The notes beneath the pieces are model-generated. The model had not been told where the DNA came from. It saw only the letters and a list, made by a program, of their open reading frames with translations, and made no database searches. The position numbers and the translations under genes are program-made. Below, in pieces: positions 45,348-53,738 of a stretch of 64,000 bases of DNA (position 1 is the stretch's first letter; every line of letters begins with the position of its first letter). This DNA comes from Virgibacillus litoralis (GTDB lineage: Bacteria; Bacillota; Bacilli; Bacillales; Amphibacillaceae), in the NCBI RefSeq assembly GCF_017873675.1, contig NZ_JAGGKK010000007.1:95675-159674 (forward strand), given 5' to 3'.

Positions 45348-45751
45348 GTGTACTCCTCCTTTAAAATGTACAAACGGAATTACTGTCTTATTATTCTGAG
45401 TCGAATGCTGTAAAATATACATCCAAAAGTACAAAATCAAGGTCAAGAAAAATATGCTATCTATGGAGAAAATTTTTCTGTACATGGCTATACAGAAAAG
45501 ACCACATATTAGAAACCGCAGCATCCGCTAATGAGGTACTTAGAAAGCGTGTATTACTTTCTTAGATTCTTGTTGAAGTTACTAAAAAAGCTGCAGGGAC
45601 ATAACTAAAAATCTCTACTCTAAAGACGAATAATAACAGGATAAGTTGTTTAGAACGTTCATTATCAATGGTTGAATCTAATACGTAATTCCTATAAACT
45701 ACGAAGTAACTAAGGGAGTCCTATTGGAAGTATTTCGTGAGGCTCCCTAAC

Positions 45752-46058
45752 GACGCAGCTGGAATATACTCGCGCACCTAGGGCTCACCACGAGCCTCCT
45801 CGCTCGCAAAGAACGCTCCCTGTGGGGTCTCTTAGGCTCGCTGTCCCACAGGAGTCTCGCATATTCCAGCTGCTGGTTTAGATGGTCTTAAATCTTGTTT
45901 ATATCATCTCAATATGCTTTTAATTTAAGCAAAACCCAGCGGAGGAAATACACGTAGACTCCTGCGGGAGGAAAGGCATCGGCGAGACCCCGCAGTGCGC
46001 AGCACGAGGAGGCTCGACAGCCGCCCTAGGTGCGCGAAGTGTATTTCCGAAGCGGTGT
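45752..46058. repeat. Repeat family C, copy 2 (best preserved)
   Basis: The left module (45754-45876) runs from CGCAGCTGGAATATACTCG to CGCATATTCCAGCTGCTGG. The right module (45934-46056) runs from CCCAGCGGAGGAAATACACG to GAAGTGTATTTCCGAAGCGG. Reverse-complemented, the left module shares with the right GACTCCTG(T/C)GGGA, GAGACCCC(A/G)CAG, GAGGAGGCTCG and CCCTAGGTGCGCGA. The two are therefore inverted paralogous modules of about 120 bp around an AT-rich spacer of about 57 bases. Confidence 0.88.
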
Positions 46059-46133
46059 CATAGTACTCAACTTATAAAAGTTGGAAGCAAATTACGATAA
46101 AGTTACTTTGCAGTTTATATCTGATCTGTAATA

Positions 46134-46220
46134 TTAGAAAACTAGGCATTCACCAAGCCTTTTGGTGAATGCCATAGTTGCACTTATGCAGTAAGAAAGT
46201 AGTTATACATTCTTAACTGC
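46134..46220 (-). repeat. Repeat family A, full copy in reverse orientation (A1 type)
   Basis: On the minus strand the left hairpin is GCAGTTAAGAATG...CTTTCTTACTGC. The right hairpin pairs GGCATTCACC with GGTGAATGCC across AAAAGGCTT, and the end is TAGTTTTCTAA. It follows hairpin D3, which in turn follows the ylaL stop codon. Confidence 0.92.
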
Positions 46221-46279
46221 AAAAATCCGAACTAATTCGAATTCTATTTCAAGAATTTTGAATCATAGTTCGGATTTTG
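46221..46279 (-). repeat. Repeat family D, copy 3, likely terminator of ylaL
   Basis: On the minus strand AAATCCGAACTA pairs with TAGTTCGGATTT, followed directly by TTGCAG, the start of family A. It lies 45 bases after the ylaL stop codon and is the only terminator candidate for that gene. Confidence 0.85.
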
Positions 46280-46323
46280 CTTTGACTAAATGCTTTAGTC
46301 CCGGCCACTTTATCTAATTTTAT

Positions 46324-46812
46324 CTAATTGATAACAATTTTATTAATTCCTGTAATAGGATTATCTTTATTGGAACCGTCCTTATAAAATAAGTGAACAG
46401 GCCCTTCTTCTTTTAATGGCTTTCCATCAACAGCAAATAGTAAATAGCAACTTTGCAAAGCTTCAAGTGAGATATGTTCATCTCCCTTACTTGTTACAAG
46501 TGTAACGTCTGTAGCACTTTCGTTTACCTCGGCATGACCTACAAACTCATTAATTGGCATTACATATGAGTTTTCTAGTATTTTTTCTCGTTCAAACCGG
46601 GAAATGCTTTTATTAACTGGTGGATTTATTTTCTGTTGATAAACTGCTCTACTCCAGCGTTTCGATGCATTTTCAAGTTCGTTTTCCTCAACTTGTTTAT
46701 TTTCTTTTTCCGTGAATGCTTCTTCTAGTAGTATTTTTCTATCATCAAAGATCCATACGGTTGGATCTAGTGTGATTGAATATGTAACATTACCAATAAT
46801 TGGGACTATCAT
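46324..46812 (-). CDS. ylaL: YlaL family protein
   Basis: A 162-residue soluble protein starting MIVPIIGNVTYSITLDPTVW and containing IFDDRKILLEEAF, matching what I recall of the YlaL family (sometimes labelled peptidyl-prolyl isomerase without evidence). The ATG at 46812 has GAGAGGTGG upstream; a longer frame starting 11 codons earlier does not. It lies divergent from ylaN, as expected for the yla cluster. Function is unknown. Confidence 0.75.
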   Translation of the reverse strand: MIVPIIGNVTYSITLDPTVWIFDDRKILLEEAFTEKENKQVEENELENASKRWSRAVYQQKINPPVNKSISRFEREKILENSYVMPINEFVGHAEVNESATDVTLVTSKGDEHISLEALQSCYLLFAVDGKPLKEEGPVHLFYKDGSNKDNPITGINKIVIN

Positions 46813-46975
46813 GTATAACCACCTCTCAATAATTATCTTTATCAAGAATAGCAGAGATTTTTAAATTTTTCACTAGAAATGATTAATTTAAAATTCGCCT
46901 TAATTTTATTTGCATTTTCATGGTTCAAACGATAATATAAGATAGAAGAAAGTCTTTTAAATGGAGGGGATATAT

Positions 46976-47260
46976 TTGATTCCTGAGGTGACTGAAACTC
47001 ATCGTGAAAAAGCCTATGCCCTTCTAAAGGCTGATGCTGACAAAATTCGGAGGCTAATAGAAGTTCAAATTGAGAATTTAACGATGCCGCAATGTCCTTT
47101 ATATGAAGAGGTTTTGGATACACAAATGTTTGGTCTTTCAAGAGAGATCGATTTTGCTGTGCGTTTAAACTTAATCAGCGAACAAGAAGGCAAAGCAATA
47201 CTTGAGAATTTAGAAAGGCAGCTTAATATATTACATGAAGCAGCACAAGATTCGGTGTAA
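46976..47260 (+). CDS. ylaN: YlaN iron-dependent Fur-partner protein (UPF0358)
   Basis: A 94-residue helical protein whose core ([33 protein letters not shown]) is almost identical to B. subtilis YlaN. YlaN has been reported to bind iron and Fur and to be essential under some conditions. TTG at 46976 has GGAGGGG six bases upstream and gives the expected length; ATG at 46961 overlaps the ribosome site. ftsW lies downstream after a terminator and a family A repeat. Confidence 0.93.
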   Translation: MIPEVTETHREKAYALLKADADKIRRLIEVQIENLTMPQCPLYEEVLDTQMFGLSREIDFAVRLNLISEQEGKAILENLERQLNILHEAAQDSV

Positions 47261-47280
47261 TGTCATGTTACAACTTAGCA

Positions 47281-47317
47281 AAAACTTTGCCTAATTGGAT
47301 AATGGCAAGGTTTTTTT
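47281..47317 (+). terminator. Terminator of ylaN
   Basis: AAAACTTTGCC and GGCAAGGTTTT (one G-U pair) form the stem, followed by TTT. Confidence 0.9.
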
Positions 47318-47323
47318 ATTTAA

Positions 47324-47410
47324 GCAGTTAAGAAAGTATAAATACTTTCTTATTGTATAAGCGCAAATAAGGTTTATCATTATGGCTTGGTGAAAAACCA
47401 AGTTCTCTAA
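47324..47410 (+). repeat. Repeat family A, full copy with a covarying right hairpin
   Basis: The left hairpin is GCAGTTAAGAAAG...CTTTCTTATTG. The right hairpin pairs GGTTTATCA with TGGTGAAAAACC, where other copies have GGC/GCC. The end is CCAAGTTCTCTAA. It starts six bases after the ylaN terminator T run. Confidence 0.88.
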
Positions 47411-47521
47411 TCTAGTAGAAGTAGGAATTTAATATGTTACACAATTACATTAATTATGTTATACTATTAAAAATTTCTATTTCAACTATTGTTACTAATA
47501 CATATGTTGAGGAGAAGTAAG

Positions 47522-48709
47522 ATGATACAGAGATTAAAGAGTTATGATTTTACGTTAATGATTACACCAATACTGCTATCAATGTTTGGAATAGTAATGA
47601 TTTACAGTGCTAGTATGGTGATCGCTGTTGTAGAAGGTAATGAAAGTTCACATTATCTGGTTAAGCAGATTCAATGGTTTTCAATTGCCATGGTAGGGTT
47701 TGTTTTTACAAGCATTTTTCCGTATAAATATTACCAAAAGTTGATGAAATTGATAATTTTAATTATTATTGGTTTATTGGTGGGAGTTAGTATTTTTGGA
47801 AATGAAGCCAACGGTGCCAGATCGTGGTTCAATTTTGGATTCATCAGTATGCAGCCCGCTGAGTTTGCAAAAATAGGATTAATTATGTATCTTGCCTCTG
47901 TATACTCTAAAAAGCAATCTTATATCAACGAGTTTAATAGAGGAGTACTTCCACCTTTAATATTAACTGCAGTAATTTTGGGCCTCATTGTTTCGCAGCC
48001 TGATATTGGAACAGCAGCAATTATATTTATGATTGCTTGCTCTGTGATATTTAGTTCCGGGATTCGTTTTAAACATTTATCCATTCTCGTGTTGGTAGGC
48101 TTGGCTTTAGTCGCTTTTGCTATACCAAATATGGTGACTGATGAGCGAATTGCCAGGTTTGATGGGGCATATAAGCCTTTTGAAGATCCGCAAGACGATG
48201 GATATCATCTGATTCAATCTTATTTAGCTATAGGTGTTGGTGGACTTACTGGTGAAGGATTGGGACAAAGTGTTCAAAAACTAGGCTATTTACTAGAACC
48301 TCATACTGATTTTATAATGGCAGTTATAGCTGAAGAACTTGGTTTTGTTGGGGTCATTATTGTAGTGGGAATGTTATCTATTATCGTGCTGCGCGGATTA
48401 TTTATTTCCAAAAAATGTTCCGATAGTTTTGGTGCATTATTAGCAATAGGAATTTCCTCGATGATTGGAATCCAAGCATTTATTAATCTGGGAGCAATAA
48501 GTGGGATTTTACCGATCACAGGGGTACCATTGCCGTTTGTGAGTTATGGTGGCTCATCACTTCTGGTTATGATGATATCAATGGGAATAATGAATAACAT
48601 TGCAAAATCAAATAAGCTAAAAGAAGAACAACCTGTACCTGTAAGTACAAAAGAAGAACCTGAAACAAATGCATTTAAAAATAGAGGAGGAAAAACATGG
48701 GTGAGGTAA
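47522..48709 (+). CDS. ftsW: Septal peptidoglycan polymerase FtsW (SEDS family)
   Basis: A 395-residue protein with ten predicted helices. SEDS signatures are MIYSASM in helix 1, NGARSWFNFGFISMQPAEFAKIG, the active-site loop region DDGYHLIQSYLAIGVGG and LPFVSYGGSSLL near the end. It polymerises glycan strands at the division site with a class B PBP. The ATG at 47522 follows GAGGAGAAG. The last 13 bases overlap pycA in another frame, so the two are probably translationally linked. The adjacency ftsW-pycA is conserved in Bacillus. Confidence 0.94.
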   Translation: MIQRLKSYDFTLMITPILLSMFGIVMIYSASMVIAVVEGNESSHYLVKQIQWFSIAMVGFVFTSIFPYKYYQKLMKLIILIIIGLLVGVSIFGNEANGARSWFNFGFISMQPAEFAKIGLIMYLASVYSKKQSYINEFNRGVLPPLILTAVILGLIVSQPDIGTAAIIFMIACSVIFSSGIRFKHLSILVLVGLALVAFAIPNMVTDERIARFDGAYKPFEDPQDDGYHLIQSYLAIGVGGLTGEGLGQSVQKLGYLLEPHTDFIMAVIAEELGFVGVIIVVGMLSIIVLRGLFISKKCSDSFGALLAIGISSMIGIQAFINLGAISGILPITGVPLPFVSYGGSSLLVMMISMGIMNNIAKSNKLKEEQPVPVSTKEEPETNAFKNRGGKTWVR

Positions 48710-51700
48710 AACGTATTGAAAAAGTATTAGTTGCAAATCGTGGTGAAATTGCTATACGGGTCTTCCGAGCTTGTACTGAACTTAATATTCGTACTGTTGC
48801 GGTTTATTCCCAAGAAGACACAAGCTCTTACCATCGTTATAAAGCTGATGAGGCTTATTTGATTGGTGAAGGGAAGAAACCAATCGATGCATACCTTGAT
48901 ATTGAAGGTATAATTGAACTTGCAAAGAATGTTGGTATTGATGCGATACATCCAGGCTATGGATTTCTTTCTGAAAATATTCATTTTGCTAAGCGTTGTG
49001 AAGAAGAGGGAATTATTTTTATTGGACCAACGAGCGAGCATTTGAATATGTTTGGCGATAAAGTGAAAGCAAGAACGCAAGCTATAAACGCTGGCCTTCC
49101 AATCATTCCAGGTAGTGATGGTCCAGTAACAACAGTAGATGATGTAAGAAAATTCGGGGAAAAACATGGTTACCCTATCATTATTAAAGCATCACTTGGC
49201 GGTGGCGGTCGTGGTATGCGTATCGTTCGTAATGAAAGTGGACTTTCAGAAGCATACGATCGAGCTAAGTCCGAGGCGAGAGCAGCATTTGGCAGTGATG
49301 AAGTCTATGTTGAGAAGTTAATCGAAAACCCAAAACATATAGAAGTACAAGTTATTGGTGATAAGTATGGTAATACAGTTCATTTATTTGAACGGGACTG
49401 CTCCATACAGCGCCGGCATCAAAAGGTAGTTGAGATGGCACCAAGTGTCTCGTTAAAGGATGAATTACGCCTTGAAATTTGCGAAGCAGCAGTAGACCTG
49501 ATGAAAAATGTTAACTACATAAATGCAGGAACTGTTGAATTTTTAGTAACAGATGATGAATATTATTTTATTGAAGTTAACCCACGTGTTCAGGTTGAGC
49601 ATACCATTACAGAAATGATAACGGGAATTGATATTGTCCAAACTCAGCTTAAAATTGCTGAAGGCCAAGATATTCATAACAAGTCTATTGGTATCCCTGA
49701 CCAGGATAAAATCGTGACCAATGGATATGCTATTCAATCACGTGTAACAACAGAAGATCCATTAAACAATTTTATGCCGGACACTGGAAAGATTATGGCT
49801 TACCGTACTGGTGGAGGATTTGGTGTACGCTTGGACGCCGGGAACGGATTCCAGGGTGCAATCATTTCTCCGCATTATGACTCTTTACTAGTAAAAGTTT
49901 CAACGTGGGCACTGACATTTGAACAAGCTGCACAAAAAATGGTCAGAAATTTAAAAGAATTTCGTATTCGCGGGATAAAAACGAACATTCCTTTTTTGGA
50001 AAATGTAATTTCGCATAGTAAATTTTTATCGGGAGAATACAGTACAACGTTTATTGATCAGACACCGGAATTATTTGTATTTCCAAAGCGGAAAGACCGT
50101 GGAACTAAAATGCTTTCTTATATTGGACATACTACAGTGAATGGGTTTGAAGGTATAGCCAGGAAGAAGAAACCGTCGTTAGTTACGCCGATTGTACCTA
50201 AAATAGATAAACTGGAAGAAATTCCTGCGGGTACTAAACAGATTTTGGATGAGCATGGACCTGAATATTTAGCGGAGTGGTTAAGAGCACAAAATAATGT
50301 GATGCTGACAGACACAACCTTCCGCGATGCACATCAATCTTTATTAGCTACTCGCGTCAGAACAAAGGATTTATTAAAAATTTCCGAGCCGACTGCACGT
50401 TTATTACCACAGCTTTTTTCTGTAGAGATGTGGGGTGGAGCAACATTTGATGTATCCTATCGTTTTTTAAAAGAAGACCCTTGGCAGCGATTAATAAAAC
50501 TTCGCGAAAAGATGCCGAATGTTTTATTTCAAATGTTATTACGTGCAAGTAATGCAGTAGGTTATAAAAATTACCCTGATAATTTAATCAGTGAATTTGT
50601 TGAAAATAGTGCATCTGCTGGAATTGATGTCTTCCGTATATTTGACAGTTTGAATTGGGTTGAGGGAATGAAACCTGCTATTCAGGCAGTACGGGAAAAT
50701 AATAAAATTGCCGAAGCATCCATGTGTTATACAGGTGATATACTGGATTCAGGTCGTACGAAATATGATTTAGATTATTATATCAATCTGGCCAAAGAGT
50801 TAGAGCAGGCTGGTGCACATATATTGGGGATAAAAGATATGGCGGGCTTGCTAAAACCAGAAGCTGCTTATCAATTAATTTCAACTTTAAAAGAGACAAT
50901 TGATCTGCCAATCCATTTGCATACACATGACACAAGCGGCAATGGTATCTATATGTATGCTCGAGCTATTGATGCTGGAGTAGATGCGGTTGATGTAGCG
51001 AGTGGTCCAATGGCTGGTTTGACATCACAGCCAAGTGCGCAAACTTTATATCACGCATTAGAAGGAAAAGACCGTCAACCTAAATTAAATATCGATTCCT
51101 ATGAAAAAATCTCACATTATTGGGAAGGTATCAGAGATTACTATCAAGATTTCGAGAGTGGAATGAAAGCTCCACATACTGAAATTTATATGCATGAGAT
51201 GCCAGGTGGACAATATAGTAACTTAAAACAACAGGCGAAAGCGGTAGGACTTGAAGATCGTTGGAATGAAGTTAAAACGATGTTCAGGCAAGTAAATGAT
51301 ATGTTTGGGGATATTGTTAAGGTAACACCTTCATCTAAGGTAGTAGGGGATATGACATTATTCATGGTTCAGAATGACTTAACTGAGGATGAAATATATG
51401 AACGCGGTGAATCAATTGATTTCCCTGATTCGGTAATTGAATTCGCACAGGGCTATATTGGTCAGCCATATCAAGGATTTCCACAGGAATTACAACGTAT
51501 TATCTTAAAAGGAAAAGAATCAATTAAGGTACGCCCGGGTGAGTTATTGGATCCGATTGATTTTACCCAGTTAAAGGAAACATTATTTAAAACGCTTGAT
51601 CGCCAAGTAACAAGCTTTGACTTGATTTCATATGCACTATATCCCAAAGTATTTATGGATTACCATAAGTTTACCGAAATGTATGGTGATATGTCGGTTC

Positions 51701-52140
51701 TCGATACACTCACATTCTTCTATGGTATGAAGCTGGGTGAGGAAATTGAGGTTGAAATTGAACAAGGTAAGACGCTATTTGTAAAATTAGTATCCATTTC
51801 TGAAGCACGTTCAGATGGTACCCGTGTCATTTATTTTGAATTGAACGGTCAATCGAGGGAAGTTATCGTTAAAGATGAAAATGTTAAATCACAACTTATA
51901 ACAAAACCAAAGATTGATCAAGGAAATGATAAACAAATTGGTGCAACCATGCCTGGGACAGTTGTTAAAGTTCTCTGTGAAAAAGGAGAAAAAGTCCAAA
52001 AGGGTGATTATTTACTAATTACTGAAGCTATGAAAATGGAAACAACTGTTCAGGCGCCATATACAGGTGTCATTAAAGATATTCACGTGAAAAATGGTGA
52101 AGCGATAGCAGTTAATGATTTACTAATTGAATTTGAATAG
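48697..52140 (+). CDS. pycA: Pyruvate carboxylase
   Basis: A 1147-residue enzyme that makes oxaloacetate from pyruvate and bicarbonate. The biotin carboxylase domain (about 1-455) has the ATP-grasp loop GGGGRGMRIV. The carboxyltransferase barrel (about 530-800) starts at TDTTFRDAHQSLLATR, and the HTHDTSGNG metal motif is present. A tetramerisation region follows. The C-terminal biotinyl domain has EAMKMET, with biotin on about Lys1113. The GGAGG for its ATG lies inside ftsW. In B. subtilis its activity is modulated by DarB and c-di-AMP. Confidence 0.97.
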   Translation: MGEVKRIEKVLVANRGEIAIRVFRACTELNIRTVAVYSQEDTSSYHRYKADEAYLIGEGKKPIDAYLDIEGIIELAKNVGIDAIHPGYGFLSENIHFAKRCEEEGIIFIGPTSEHLNMFGDKVKARTQAINAGLPIIPGSDGPVTTVDDVRKFGEKHGYPIIIKASLGGGGRGMRIVRNESGLSEAYDRAKSEARAAFGSDEVYVEKLIENPKHIEVQVIGDKYGNTVHLFERDCSIQRRHQKVVEMAPSVSLKDELRLEICEAAVDLMKNVNYINAGTVEFLVTDDEYYFIEVNPRVQVEHTITEMITGIDIVQTQLKIAEGQDIHNKSIGIPDQDKIVTNGYAIQSRVTTEDPLNNFMPDTGKIMAYRTGGGFGVRLDAGNGFQGAIISPHYDSLLVKVSTWALTFEQAAQKMVRNLKEFRIRGIKTNIPFLENVISHSKFLSGEYSTTFIDQTPELFVFPKRKDRGTKMLSYIGHTTVNGFEGIARKKKPSLVTPIVPKIDKLEEIPAGTKQILDEHGPEYLAEWLRAQNNVMLTDTTFRDAHQSLLATRVRTKDLLKISEPTARLLPQLFSVEMWGGATFDVSYRFLKEDPWQRLIKLREKMPNVLFQMLLRASNAVGYKNYPDNLISEFVENSASAGIDVFRIFDSLNWVEGMKPAIQAVRENNKIAEASMCYTGDILDSGRTKYDLDYYINLAKELEQAGAHILGIKDMAGLLKPEAAYQLISTLKETIDLPIHLHTHDTSGNGIYMYARAIDAGVDAVDVASGPMAGLTSQPSAQTLYHALEGKDRQPKLNIDSYEKISHYWEGIRDYYQDFESGMKAPHTEIYMHEMPGGQYSNLKQQAKAVGLEDRWNEVKTMFRQVNDMFGDIVKVTPSSKVVGDMTLFMVQNDLTEDEIYERGESIDFPDSVIEFAQGYIGQPYQGFPQELQRIILKGKESIKVRPGELLDPIDFTQLKETLFKTLDRQVTSFDLISYALYPKVFMDYHKFTEMYGDMSVLDTLTFFYGMKLGEEIEVEIEQGKTLFVKLVSISEARSDGTRVIYFELNGQSREVIVKDENVKSQLITKPKIDQGNDKQIGATMPGTVVKVLCEKGEKVQKGDYLLITEAMKMETTVQAPYTGVIKDIHVKNGEAIAVNDLLIEFE

Positions 52141-52144
52141 TTAT

Positions 52145-52178
52145 AAAAGGGTAATGGACAATTCCATTACCCTTTTTT
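52145..52178 (+). terminator. Terminator of pycA
   Basis: AAAAGGGTAATGGA and TCCATTACCCTTTT form a 14-bp stem followed by TT; family A starts two bases later. Confidence 0.95.
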
Positions 52179-52180
52179 CA

Positions 52181-52328
52181 GCAGCAAGAAATAATATTTA
52201 CTTCCTTGCTGCATACGTGCATCTAAGAATTATCTGAACTAAAGGTTTTCAGTCCAAAGTAAAAGGGGGTCTAAGAAAGCAAAATAAGCTTTCGTAAGAA
52301 CCCCTTTAATGAATGACAAGTTTTCTAA
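52181..52328 (+). repeat. Repeat family A, full copy (A2 type)
   Basis: The left hairpin is GCAGCAAG...CTTGCTGC, where other copies have GCAGTAAG/CTTACTGC, a compensatory change. The middle resembles copy 1 (CAAAGTAAAAGGGGG). The A2 right hairpin pairs GGGGTCTAAGAAAGC with GCTTTCGTAAGAACCCC. The end is GACAAGTTTTCTAA, which overlaps the stop codon of the convergent ctaA. Confidence 0.9.
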
Positions 52329-53233
52329 TGCTTTGCGCTTCTTGTTGATAACAATATGAAATAACTAAGCATCGCAAAATAGCAGGAAATTACAAACGCG
52401 TGCAATAATGCTATTCCCAGGTTCAACATAGTAAAAATAATCATAGCCCCAAAGAAGACTTGCAGACTTATTAGCGAGACTGTAGTTATCCAACCCCAGT
52501 ACATGACCCGATTTGTTCGGTAATTTTTCATGATTTTTATAAATAACACAACCGTCCAAATAAATAATATACTAGCAGCTAGTCTATGCCCCATCTGAAT
52601 CCACTGTTCAAAGTTATAGTCAGATAGTGAAAATGGTGATCCATTTGAACAAAATGGCCAGTCGCCACAAGCCATACTAGAATTGGCATGTCTAACCAAT
52701 GCACCTGTATAAACGACAAGTAATGTGTATATCGTCAGTGCATAAATTTCAATACGGTGTTTCTTTTGTATGAATAACGATTTTGCATCAAACTTCTTAT
52801 CTATTTCAAATATTAAAAGCATCAGTAAAAACAGTGATGCAAATGATATAAGTGAAATACCAAAATGCGTTGCCAAAACAAAATCCGATTGATTCCATAC
52901 TACCGCTGCTGCACCAATTAGCGCTTGGAGTACTAAGAAGAACGATGATAAAAAGGCTAGGAATTTCACTTCACGGATGTGACCAATAAATTTCCAAGCC
53001 AAAATGGATAAAGCCAATACAGTGACACCCATAATTCCGGATACTAATCTATGACTAAGTTCTATTACAAGTTCTGGCGTAACAGTAGATGGTACGAATT
53101 CTCCGTGGCATAGCGGCCAAGTTGCTCCACATCCCATACCAGATTCAGTCTTCGTAACAAGGGATCCACCCATTAACACAAATACCATGCCCAATGTAGA
53201 AACTACAGAGAGCCATTTTAACATTTTAATCAT
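52325..53233 (-). CDS. ctaA: Heme A synthase
   Basis: A 302-residue membrane enzyme with eight helices that oxidises the C8 methyl of heme O to heme A for the caa3 oxidase. Conserved features are the Cys pair in GCGATWPLC with heme-ligand His in ELSHRLVS, LATHFG, a second Cys pair in CGDWPFC, and MGHRLAAS in the second half. The ATG at 53233 follows AGTGAGG. It is divergent from ctaB, as in B. subtilis. The stop codon lies in the end of a family A repeat. Confidence 0.95.
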   Translation of the reverse strand: MIKMLKWLSVVSTLGMVFVLMGGSLVTKTESGMGCGATWPLCHGEFVPSTVTPELVIELSHRLVSGIMGVTVLALSILAWKFIGHIREVKFLAFLSSFFLVLQALIGAAAVVWNQSDFVLATHFGISLISFASLFLLMLLIFEIDKKFDAKSLFIQKKHRIEIYALTIYTLLVVYTGALVRHANSSMACGDWPFCSNGSPFSLSDYNFEQWIQMGHRLAASILFIWTVVLFIKIMKNYRTNRVMYWGWITTVSLISLQVFFGAMIIFTMLNLGIALLHAFVISCYFAMLSYFILLSTRSAKH

Positions 53234-53401
53234 ATGACTGCCTCACTTTATGTCAAGTAAATATACCTCAATAGAATAATATTAATACTTCTATGTTAAT
53301 AGAGCAATGAAAAACGCTAAACATATAGTAAAAATCACACAATTGTCATCTTATCATGGCTTATTACCATTTTCACTATAAAAAAATAAAAAACTCTTGC
53401 A

Positions 53402-53431
53402 TTGTCGAGATTTGTTTGCTAGAAATAATAT
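53402..53431 (+). promoter_or_regulatory. Putative upstream promoter in the ctaA-ctaB gap
   Basis: TTGTCG and TAATAT are separated by 18 bases on the plus strand. Transcription from here would begin near 53438 and meet the terminator at 53504. Confidence 0.5.
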
Positions 53432-53503
53432 AGGGGATATTTGCTAAGCTTCAAATCACTATGCCCATCGCTATGGGTAAACTACATATTTTTAATTTTA
53501 CTG

Positions 53504-53532
53504 GACAAAGGCTTTAAAAGCCTTTTGTTTTA
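53504..53532 (+). terminator. Terminator or attenuator upstream of ctaB
   Basis: ACAAAGGCTTT and AAAGCCTTTTGT form an 11-bp stem with TTTATTTT after it. It is not near the end of any gene on the plus strand, so it either ends a short RNA of about 95 nt or attenuates the ctaB operon. Confidence 0.75.
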
Positions 53533-53738
53533 TTTTAGACCTCTTTTTCACAAAACTGTCACATTTGGGGGTTTGAAAAAGTGAAATCAAGTAATGTAGT
53601 AAATAGATTGTATTTCAATTCCGTGGTACAATTAGGATAATTATGTAGGATACTATTGGGAATACTTAGGTATGATAAGTAGTATGCTTAGAAATTATTT
53701 GTGCCTTTTGTTGGGTTTAGAAGGGGGGAATATATGTA

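Larger units (their letters stand above)
45348..46323. other. 976-base gene-free stretch, largely repeats
   Basis: In B. subtilis the space between ylaJ and ylaL holds the phoH-like gene ylaK. Here no credible gene was found on either strand. 45540-45600 has a degenerate hairpin-like patch (CTTAGAAAGCG...CTTTCTTAG) and GCAGGGACATAACTAAAA. 45752-46058 is family C copy 2, 46134-46220 a reversed family A copy and 46221-46279 family D copy 3. Confidence 0.8.
53234..53738. other. 505-base intergenic region between ctaA and ctaB
   Basis: No coding frame was supported. It contains a promoter-like pair at 53402-53431, a small hairpin (CCCAT/ATGGG, 53463-53477) and a terminator at 53504-53532. Further on lies an inverted repeat CTTTTTCA...TGAAAAAG (about 53542-53581). 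A second, extended -10 promoter (TGGTACAAT, 53624-53632) lies ahead of ctaB. Confidence 0.65.
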
